From Labyrinthula sp. Ha (Eukaryota > Sar > Bigyra > Labyrinthulida > Labyrinthulaceae), in the NCBI GenBank assembly GCA_015227615.1, contig JAALGZ010000008.1, positions 806,001-870,000 of the forward strand: DNA of 64,000 nucleotides, given 5' to 3'. The position numbers and the translations under genes are program-made. Every line of letters begins with the position of its first letter. Position 1 is the first letter of the stretch. The notes below the pieces were generated by a model. It ran no database searches. It was not told the DNA's origin and was given only the letters and a program-made list of their open reading frames with translations. Shown piece by piece: positions 22,273-29,299 of the stretch.

Positions 22273-24096
22273 TTCGGGGGGTTTCAATCCAGTCCTAGCT
22301 TATTTTAATATAATCCTATATCTTGAGCACAGGAGAGCAGTCAGAAGACCAAAGCATAAGAAAGAAACTAGAGCATCCTGCAAAACTCTATGAAAAGTAA
22401 TAGCTGAGAATTCTGGAGATGTAAGATATTTCTTGAAAATGTTTCTCTATTTAAGAAAATAGATTTTGAACAGCTGGAGTGTACATTATGTCGATAGATT
22501 CACGTCAACAGCTGAAGAACAAGGAATTTTTTAGTTTAAAGTCTTAATCAAAGTTGCAAAGAAAACAAATCTAGTATACCAGAAAATTTGATGATGATGC
22601 AGTTCTCATTTTACTAAGAGAATATGATAAAATTAAATGATAAGAGTCCAACAGTATAAATACCCTTGAATAAAGTCAAAGAAATGTCTTACGAAATAAT
22701 AACATGGGTTGAAGATCTTGGTGTCATCTTATTATTATCTAGATCTCCTGATATCGTCTTAAGATTTTTTTTGTTTTATTCTTGTTGAGAATATTGTATT
22801 ATGTCTTTGAAAATATTATTTATATATTAAAGTCTGGTTGGTACTCTGACTTGTATTTAAGTACTAGAAGTACTTAAGTCAGAATACCCTATATACCAAC
22901 CTACTGAAGCTGCCTAACTCAGCACATAACTCTTAACAATTTTAATTGCGCAGATTTGTATCATCCCACGAAGAGTAGCAGATATCATTAAACAGTAGGG
23001 AGTATATAGAATGTAAACCAATTGAGTATAGATGAACAATCTATTTAATAGACTCTCAGGCAACCTTATTACCATAGTTTTGGGCACTAGATTATCCGGT
23101 CTGTTTTAAGGTTGCACATAGTTTGAACAGTTAATTACTCTATTTAGAAGTTCCAAAAATTGTACAACTTCATCATTATATTACAATTTTCACCATTGGG
23201 AACGTTTGTTTAATTTCGAAGCTTTCTTGGATTAGGTTATCACCTTTTACTTTGCTTCACTTATTTTATTATTGAATTATATACATTTTCATGCCCCAAG
23301 TCGTTGCTTTTTTCTAGGAATAATGAAATGATAGTCGCTTTTAGTTTAGCTAGAAGCTTACAGTAATCTTAGAAAAGCATTGGCTTAATTCAATTTTCTA
23401 CAGATGAGCAATTTATACAAAATACTCTATGGGTTTGCAGGAGATCAATCACTTCTATAGAATCTTATAGAACCAAAGTTTCTGCATAAGTTTGTTTGCA
23501 GATTGCTCATCAGGTGTTTCAACCTAACCAGACATGCTTGGGCCCATATATCCACTTGCATTCTCACAGTGTAAATTAGATTCCTGTACCCAACTCGTAA
23601 CTTACCATTATGTTGTTATAGGTTAAAAAGCACTAAGAAAAAATTTAAGAAGTGAAAACATAACAAAAGGTTAGAATTGCGTGTACCGCATAGCAAGAAC
23701 AAAATTCTGTTTAACAGTTAGAGATCGTGAAAAATTGAGATTCTAACACAGTTTCTTTGCCGAAGATTTTTTCAGGAAGGAAGGCTAACAAGACCCAAAT
23801 TTTGGCATAAGAACAAAAACTGAAATCTAAAAAATATAGAAGCTGCATACAACGAAATATAAGAGTTATTTCTACAAATTCTATTCATTATCGCGTCGCT
23901 GAGTAATGTGCCTTACCAAGCATTAACCAGTTTTAGCTTGAGGAAATTTAAAGATGACGTTAACTATTGCACTTCATGGGTTCTCGAAAAGAAACTGATA
24001 CGATCCAAGAAAAGGTGCTAAGTTGCAGAAAGAAAATAAAATAAATCGTACAGCAATATGAAAAAACATTGAAATGCCGAGCTTGGGATGGCGTTA
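22273..24096. other. Intergenic region with a 66-bp foldback
   Basis: No gene. The notable element is the near-perfect inverted repeat at 22836-22901; the rest is AT-rich without recognisable features. Confidence 0.5.
22836..22901. repeat. Foldback sequence, near-perfect 66-bp hairpin
   Basis: Three nested inverted pairs share one centre: GGTTGGTA with TACCAACC at the ends, GGTACTCTGACTT with AAGTCAGAATACC (12 of 13), and TTAAGTACT with AGTACTTAA around a 3-nt loop. Short bulges separate them. It could be a decayed foldback transposon, a cruciform, or a small-RNA precursor. Confidence 0.5.
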
Positions 24097-24798
24097 TTAA
24101 ACCCCTTCTACGAAAGCCAGCATTGATACTTCATCTTTGTTGAAATAAGTTGCGAGCTCAGTGCGCAGCTTCATAAAATCATGTCGTGATAAATGGAGCT
24201 GGAGCCTGTGTGCGATGAGCATTATAACAAGAAAAAAGATCCATATGAAAAGTGAGCAAATAGTATACTGCTGGTCGCCATTTATCCACAGCGGCACCGT
24301 CAAGACTGTTAGCAAGAAAGGGAAGAGAAGTGGAGCTAAACTGAAAGGTATAATACCTCTGATAATTTCTACCTTTAATATCCCAGGATCTGGTCCTGGA
24401 ATACCCTCACTTCGAAAAATAGACAAGTTTAGGCACTTAGAGTCCTTCCTCACTGGGCCCTTTGAACGCGTAACCTTTAGTCTTACGGACAACTGCTCCC
24501 ATGAAACTGATAAGACTTGAAATTTAAGTATTTCTTCCTCTTTTTTCCATAGACCAAAACGCCGTTCCCCCAGATGCACCTTGAACACCTGAAAATCATC
24601 TTCTTGATTGGAGTAAACGTTGTTTTGGTCCCGTTCTCCACAAGCAAGCAAAGGGAGAAAGCGATCGAATTCGTTCAATCTTCTCCAAGCGTTTGAGATA
24701 TTGTGAACAGGTATAAAAACTTGTTGATACCTGAACCCAAGAACAATAGTTGGTACTTCGATCTCCTTCTGTTGGCGATGAGCCCCAGATTTTCTCAT
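24097..24798 (-). CDS. SRPBCC/START-like protein with C-terminal membrane hairpin
   Basis: The start is taken at the ATG at 24798, giving 233 aa; the frame is open further upstream, but that part overlaps the end of the PF20 gene and looks non-coding. FIPVHNISNAWRRLNEFDRF fits the beginning of SRPBCC (Bet v 1/START-like) lipid-binding domains, where a strand and helix pattern reads vW..l.dfdrf. Following strand-like segments (FQVFKVHLGERRFGLW, KFQVLSVSWEQLSVRLKV) are compatible with the sheet. Two strong hydrophobic helices then follow (about residues 147-170 and 179-198), so the domain is probably membrane-anchored, ending in a short hydrophilic tail. Family assignment is tentative. The gene lies 112 bp downstream of PF20 in the same direction. 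Confidence 0.5.
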   Translation of the reverse strand: MRKSGAHRQQKEIEVPTIVLGFRYQQVFIPVHNISNAWRRLNEFDRFLPLLACGERDQNNVYSNQEDDFQVFKVHLGERRFGLWKKEEEILKFQVLSVSWEQLSVRLKVTRSKGPVRKDSKCLNLSIFRSEGIPGPDPGILKVEIIRGIIPFSLAPLLFPFLLTVLTVPLWINGDQQYTICSLFIWIFFLVIMLIAHRLQLHLSRHDFMKLRTELATYFNKDEVSMLAFVEGV

Positions 24799-24910
24799 TG
24801 TATTTCCTTCTCGCTGGGACAAGGCAAATTTCTGTCGATGCCCGGGAACTATTAATGTAGAGTGGTAAACCAAAATATTCTTAGAAAACGCTGCAGTATA
24901 ACGAGAGGGC

Positions 24911-26896
24911 CTAAGACACTGTTTCTTCAGGTTTCTTTCGGCTTGACTGCTGAAGAATTTCCACTTTTCCACCACTCGTACAACATAGTAGTTCATTCTT
25001 CTCTTTTAAGAATTGAACGTGCTCTACTGGCTCCGCTGCAGGTTGGGCATATTTCAATAAAGGCAAACCCTTTATCAACATGTTCTCCCCCAGAAACCCA
25101 AAGCAAGTTTGAAAAATTTTTATTGATCCTGAATTATCTCCTGCAGCTAAACAACTTCCATCTGAAGAGAAAGAAAGTTTGTTTATCCTGCATCTTGCAT
25201 ATGTTCTGTTGTTGTTGTTTTTAGAGCTAACAAACTCTGCTATTTTACTAACTTTTCTGACATCCCAGAAAATAATTGTTCCATCGGAGTCTCCAGATGC
25301 GACTAAGCAGTTATATCTTGGATGGAAAAGCGAATCATTTACACCAGCTGTATGGCCAAATAATGTCACTTCGCAATGACCACTCCGTGCATCCCATAAA
25401 GAAATAGTCTTATCAGCGCTGGAAGAGAGAATAACGTTATCATTCTCATTTGAGAAAAGGACACTATTAACAGCGTCCAAGTGGTCTCTAAATGCAACTC
25501 GCTGCTTATACACCCTAGTATCATACAGCTTTATTACGCCATCAATGGTGCCGCAGAGTAGCTTTACACTCATGTGACAAAAATTCACACACCAAACCCC
25601 GTGATGGGATGCTTTGAATGATACCTCTGGCGTTAGATGCATGTTTTGCTTTTGCACACATCTGAAGTTAACAGGAGAAAGATCCCAGATTTTAATGTTG
25701 CCGTCTCCTCCTGATGCTGCAATCTTATTTTCCGTTTCTGAGACAACAGCAGATGATATCCAGGTTTCTTGTGCGCTTTCAAGTTTTGCAATTGCTTTTC
25801 CTTCTGGCATTGACCAAAAACCCAAGTCACCTGTTTCGGTTCCAGTCAACAATAAAGACTGCTGTGAACTTTCCTTTATATATACCGCGGATATAGATGG
25901 TGTTGTAAGAAATTTAGTTGTAGGCATGAGGTTACTGTATTTTTGTTCGTAAATATCGTTCAACGAGCTCTGGTCGACTCCATTTGCTTTATAGCACGAT
26001 GTCGTACGGGAATGAGAATGTTCAAAACAACCAGAACCCCAAGTAAATGAAACTTTAGTAGCCTTCCTAGAAGGGGAAGATGAAACTATATTTTGAAGAA
26101 GTCCTTCTTTCTTATCTGCTTCAGGTGGTGCAACACTTTCCAATGAAAGTCTTTCACGTAATAGGGAAACTTCTTTTCTGAATCTGTCTCTCTGAATTCT
26201 CATTAATGTTTTTTCTTTCAGCATGAGGTCATATTTTTTTCTCAACGTTTTCATCACAGGTTCGTACTGCTCGCAATGCCGCTTAACTCTTCCAAGATTA
26301 GTAATGACCTTAACCTTCTCCTGTTGTATTCTTGATAAATGTCTCTTTAAACTTTTCTTGTCAGCTATAAGCTTTTCAAACGAATTCTGAATTTCTTGAT
26401 ACACATTTTCCTTCTTTTCTGATTCTTCTTTTAAGTAAGCAATTTCCGTGATTAACTGTGAATTCAATTTTAAGTCCTCAGAAAAACTCGAGCAAGCTTT
26501 GAGTGCTCTTTTCAACTGTGGTGAAAACCAGTTCTTCCTGTTAAAATCTGCGGCCTCTGCATCAAATGCACTCAGAGATTTATCAAAACTCATCTTTGCA
26601 AAGAATTCTCGTATAAACTCAAAGACTTGAAATCGTTCAAGCTCCGCCTGAGTCAAGTTTGGAAGAGTTTCAAGATCGCATGCCATGGATTTAAAGTCAG
26701 TAATATCAGGAACGGCTTCTTCCTGTTTCTTGACTTTGTTCGCTTCTTGGACCTTGGTCGTGCAAGTCTCCTGGTTTTGGGAATGCTCAGAAGTGTCATC
26801 CATCCCTAAACTTCCTGTTTCCGGAAGTTTTTCATAATCAAACCCATCATCTGACTCAGACAAGAAATCAGCTTCCAAATTTTCTTTTCTCTCCAT
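24911..26896 (-). CDS. SPAG16: PF20/SPAG16 axonemal central-apparatus WD-repeat protein
   Basis: 661 aa from the ATG at 26896 (MERKENLEADFLSES). The acidic N-terminus is followed by a helical region and a coiled coil (about 140-260) containing RVKRHCEQYEPVMKTLRKKY and LMLKEKTLMRIQRDRFRKEV, which closely match the diagnostic PF20/SPAG16 segment. At least five to six WD40 repeats form the C-terminal half; SSADKTISLWDARSGHCE matches PF20 repeat by repeat, with GHTAGVNDSLFHP after it. PF20 is a central-pair (C2 bridge) protein needed for flagellar motility, so this organism should build 9+2 cilia at some stage. ATG16 has a similar coiled-coil plus WD40 layout but not these motifs. The gene has no visible intron. 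It starts 71 bp after the stop of the upstream four-exon gene, in the same direction. Confidence 0.85.
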   Translation of the reverse strand: MERKENLEADFLSESDDGFDYEKLPETGSLGMDDTSEHSQNQETCTTKVQEANKVKKQEEAVPDITDFKSMACDLETLPNLTQAELERFQVFEFIREFFAKMSFDKSLSAFDAEAADFNRKNWFSPQLKRALKACSSFSEDLKLNSQLITEIAYLKEESEKKENVYQEIQNSFEKLIADKKSLKRHLSRIQQEKVKVITNLGRVKRHCEQYEPVMKTLRKKYDLMLKEKTLMRIQRDRFRKEVSLLRERLSLESVAPPEADKKEGLLQNIVSSSPSRKATKVSFTWGSGCFEHSHSRTTSCYKANGVDQSSLNDIYEQKYSNLMPTTKFLTTPSISAVYIKESSQQSLLLTGTETGDLGFWSMPEGKAIAKLESAQETWISSAVVSETENKIAASGGDGNIKIWDLSPVNFRCVQKQNMHLTPEVSFKASHHGVWCVNFCHMSVKLLCGTIDGVIKLYDTRVYKQRVAFRDHLDAVNSVLFSNENDNVILSSSADKTISLWDARSGHCEVTLFGHTAGVNDSLFHPRYNCLVASGDSDGTIIFWDVRKVSKIAEFVSSKNNNNRTYARCRINKLSFSSDGSCLAAGDNSGSIKIFQTCFGFLGENMLIKGLPLLKYAQPAAEPVEHVQFLKEKNELLCCTSGGKVEILQQSSRKKPEETVS

Positions 26897-26967
26897 TCTA
26901 TATAATTTTTTAAACGGACATGTCGTACACAAAGAGACCCCATAAATTGCCACAAGTACACAAAGCT

Positions 26968-28107
26968 TCATGAAAGAGAATCAAGTGATGTATAATAAGC
27001 ATTCTCCTTCTTTCGCCTTAAACTCTGCCCAAAATAATAAGCAAAGCAGTATAGAATTGCATCAACTGTCCACAGAGAGTCAGAAACTAATGTCAGCTTC
27101 CATGAGAGTTCATCATTCCTCAGGTAGCTAATAGCTGCATCTAGAAAACTTCCAAGAAGGAAGAGCCAATCTCCCCATCCAGAAAAATCTAAGACATAAG
27201 GATCTAAAGAGAATAATCTTCTTTTAAATTTAACCTGGTTTGATTCCAAAGCATCATTCAGAGTTGTTCTCGACGTATACCACCCCAAAATACCAGCAAT
27301 AGCATCAACAACAAATAAATGACTAGCTAAAGAATATAAAAATATGCCAGGAAAATACTAAACTTATCAATGAGATCATACCATTCGAAATCTGGATTAT
27401 ATTTATCCATAAAAGCAAGAAATAAATAGAACAAAGATCCAATAAAAAAAATTTGGGCAACTAACTTGTCATAATCAAACTCAAAAAAAGTTCGCCAAAA
27501 ATCATGGTGCGCATCAAGCTGCTCTTGTTTAAACGATGATTGGTGAGATATATCTTTTTGGACTCTTTTTATCCTATTTTCAGCCCTAAGAATTATAAGA
27601 AACATAAGTTTTACCAGTTTCCCATAAAGTCAGAAATCGGATTAAGGATAAAAAAAACGGCAGCAAAAATATTCATAATATCAACCCAATCCTCATCAAG
27701 GTTGCAAGGTGACATCACTTCATCCACTTGGCCTTCAGCTTTCTTGCAGTTTATGTTGTTTAACATAGTAATGTCCACGGAGATGTAACAAACGTTTCCA
27801 AGGAGAAAAAGATAATTTGAATAAAGAGCCCATCGAGAATTAACTCCACATGAAACAAAGCATCGCTTAGTTTTTTGGATAATCTGCAGATTTATATGGA
27901 AGAACAATATACTCGTCTCTTGTACTTTGAAATGTTAGAAAAATCTTCTTTGAATAGTGGTTCAGGCACTAGAGTATCTGGATTTATTTGATACTGGTCT
28001 GTTTCCGATGATTCGCTTAAGCGAATACTTTCAAAAATATCACCATTCTTTTCCTTGGACTGCTTGTTGAAATTTATGTTTATCTTTTTCTTTTCCTTCA
28101 TCAACAT
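26968..28107 (-). CDS. Four-exon polytopic membrane protein with tiny introns
   Basis: Exons: 28107-27913, 27883-27615, 27585-27359 and 27326-26968. The introns (27884-27912, 27586-27614, 27327-27358) are 29, 29 and 32 nt, begin GTAT or GTAA and end in AG after a T-rich tract; removing them keeps one frame to a UGA stop. The product is about 349 aa. A hydrophilic N-terminus of about 65 residues precedes several hydrophobic helices. Recurring segments such as NYLFLLGNVCYISVD, GDWLFLLGSFLDAAI and SLWTVDAILYCFAYYFG suggest internal repeats of a two-helix unit, somewhat like the YrhK domain; function unknown. It is divergent from the small + strand gene at 28213, sharing a 105-bp promoter with two GGCTAGCC boxes, one of them 12 nt before this ATG. 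Confidence 0.75.
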
Positions 28108-28119
28108 TCAGAAGCCATC

Positions 28120-28127
28120 GGCTAGCC
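28120..28127 (-). promoter_or_regulatory. GGCTAGCC box, leftward gene
   Basis: Palindromic octamer 12 nt upstream of the ATG at 28107, within the 105-bp divergent promoter. The same octamer serves the rightward gene and the opine dehydrogenase. Confidence 0.45.
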
Positions 28128-28176
28128 AGTTAAGGTTTTCATCTTATCCAATAAGCGGAAAAGCAATAAATGTAAC

Positions 28177-28192
28177 TAATGGCTAGCCATTA
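28177..28192. promoter_or_regulatory. 16-bp perfect palindrome containing GGCTAGCC
   Basis: TAATGGCTAGCCATTA is a perfect palindrome and lies 20 nt upstream of the ATG at 28213. Its core is the same octamer as at 28120 and 17397. A binding site for a dimeric factor or an initiator is likely; proof would need transcript starts. Confidence 0.5.
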
Positions 28193-28212
28193 CATCTGGT
28201 TAACGACAAACG

Positions 28213-28647
28213 ATGGAGAAAAGACAAATCATAGCAAAACATCGAAAGGCGAAAAAGAAAGATTCTGAATACCATCAGAAAACTTATGACAAAATAAAAG
28301 ATGCATTTCCTAATAAAATTTATTCCCCAGAAGACGACAAAGATTTCTACGTATAAAGCGTTCCTCTATCATTTCTAGGGACGGAGTCAAGAAACTTATA
28401 TAGAAGAGTGCCAAAAGCAAATCAAACTGATGGCTGAACTAGGTAAGATTTAATATCTCAGTGACATTCTTTTAGGAAAAATTGCTAAGGAAAAAAATAT
28501 TTCAATGAAAGATTTACTTTTTGAGACTTATGGAAAGGAGAACATCCCTGACTTCGATGAAAAGAGTATTTCTTCAATTGTTTTCTTAGCTTAGATCCAA
28601 CCGAGGAAGATTTAGAAAAATTATCAAAGATTCTTCTTCAAGATTAA
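28213..28647 (+). CDS. Small four-exon protein, unknown
   Basis: No uninterrupted frame shows this gene; it appears only when short introns are removed. Exons: 28213-28350, 28379-28442, 28476-28565 and 28595-28647. Introns of 28, 33 and 29 nt start GTATAAAG, GTAAGATT and GTATTTCT and end TTCTAG, TTTTAG and GCTTAG. For intron 3 the second of two nearby AGs must be used, because the first would give an immediate stop. The product is about 114 aa: a very basic start (EKRQIIAKHRKAKKKD), then charged helical sequence ending NPTEEDLEKLSKILLQD. No family recognised. Its stop lies 10 bp from the stop of the convergent BolA gene; it is divergent from the four-exon membrane-protein gene. Confidence 0.7.
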
Positions 28648-28657
28648 ACTCATTAAA

Positions 28658-28933
28658 TTACTGTAATCTAGAATATTGTTTTACAGTCTTTGCTTTTATT
28701 GTAACAGCATGGATCAACTCCTTGTCTTCCAGCTCTTCTTTCAGTATTTCATGTACCATTTTGTGTCTCTTCAGCAAAGGAACCTTCCCGAACTTGTCTG
28801 ATACAACTATTATTTCAAATTTTGCCCCACAGGAAACTCCTGGAGGGGTTTCATTGATTAATTCGAGATAGTGCAAATCCTCCCCAAAGTAATCTTGAAT
28901 TTTTCTTGTCAATGTGTTTTCGAGATCTTCCAT
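28658..28933 (-). CDS. BOLA2: BolA-family protein, BOLA2 type
   Basis: 91 aa from the ATG at 28933 (MEDLENTLTRKI); the frame stays open a little upstream, but that part is LTR sequence. GVSCGAKFEIIVVSDKFGKVP, LLKRHKMVHEILKEEL and LIHAVTIKAKTVKQY reproduce the BolA fold signature, including the conserved RH and IHA. The Cys in the CGAKF position, with no mitochondrial presequence, fits the cytosolic BOLA2/Fra2 class. That class binds a [2Fe-2S] cluster with monothiol glutaredoxins in iron sensing and Fe-S delivery. A sense-oriented GCATTACC box ends 9 nt before the ATG. The 3' LTR of a tandem retroelement lies only 55 bp upstream in the same orientation, so the native promoter may be cut short or replaced. 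Confidence 0.85.
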   Translation of the reverse strand: MEDLENTLTRKIQDYFGEDLHYLELINETPPGVSCGAKFEIIVVSDKFGKVPLLKRHKMVHEILKEELEDKELIHAVTIKAKTVKQYSRLQ

Positions 28934-28942
28934 GCTAACTGT

Positions 28943-28950
28943 GGTAATGC
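28943..28950 (-). promoter_or_regulatory. GCATTACC box before BolA
   Basis: Gene-strand TGGCATTACCACAG, 9 nt upstream of the BolA ATG; the same element as before BUD31. It lies between the ATG and the retroelement insertion point, so it was not separated from the gene. Confidence 0.5.
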
Positions 28951-28984
28951 CATACTGAGTTATCAGAATAAAAATTACAAGAAC

Positions 28985-28988
28985 AAAT
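28985..28988. repeat. Target-site duplication AAAT, left
   Basis: AAAT precedes the leftmost LTR and is repeated at 43610-43613 after the rightmost LTR. A 4-5 bp duplication is usual for LTR element integration. It shows that the whole tandem array occupies one insertion site. Confidence 0.65.
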
Positions 28989-29129
28989 TGATCAGATCCC
29001 ACGAATACTCCTATAAATACTTTGTCAATTGCAATGAGACGTTCTTCGTATGTTTCGTGTTAAGTGTTAACGACTAGTCAAAACTATACATTACTTATAA
29101 ACCTTATAACAATAACGGCTAAACCATCA
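28989..29129 (-). repeat. LTR 1 (3' LTR of the left unit)
   Basis: 141 bp, TG...CA ends, differing at about one base from the other two copies. A purine-rich tract (on the element strand GAAAAAGAGGAA) abuts its inner edge, as expected for second-strand priming beside a 3' LTR. It is unusually short for a Ty3/gypsy LTR. Confidence 0.9.
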
Positions 29130-29299
29130 TTCCTCTTTTTCATAGATAAACTTCCTATAATTAGTTATGAGCTCAAGTCCAACAGAAAACCATCGGTAGC
29201 GTAGATTACATGATCGTGAAAACAGATCTAAATATTGTTTCCCAGGCAATAAAGTTTCTGCTAATTCATAAATTTCTACCGGCTTCTGGCTTTGAGACA

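Noticed and set aside
24911-26971. ATG16-type autophagy protein
   Set aside because: Coiled coil plus WD40 fits ATG16 in outline, but the QYEPVMKTLRKKY coiled-coil segment and the repeat sequences match PF20/SPAG16.
26897-26971. Longer PF20 start at 26971
   Set aside because: The extra 25 residues overlap the stop region of the upstream gene and look like read-through of intergenic DNA; the ATG at 26896 begins the polar family-like N-terminus.
28934-29002. BolA N-terminal extension
   Set aside because: The extra residues come from LTR and leader sequence after a GTG; the ATG at 28933 matches the family start.
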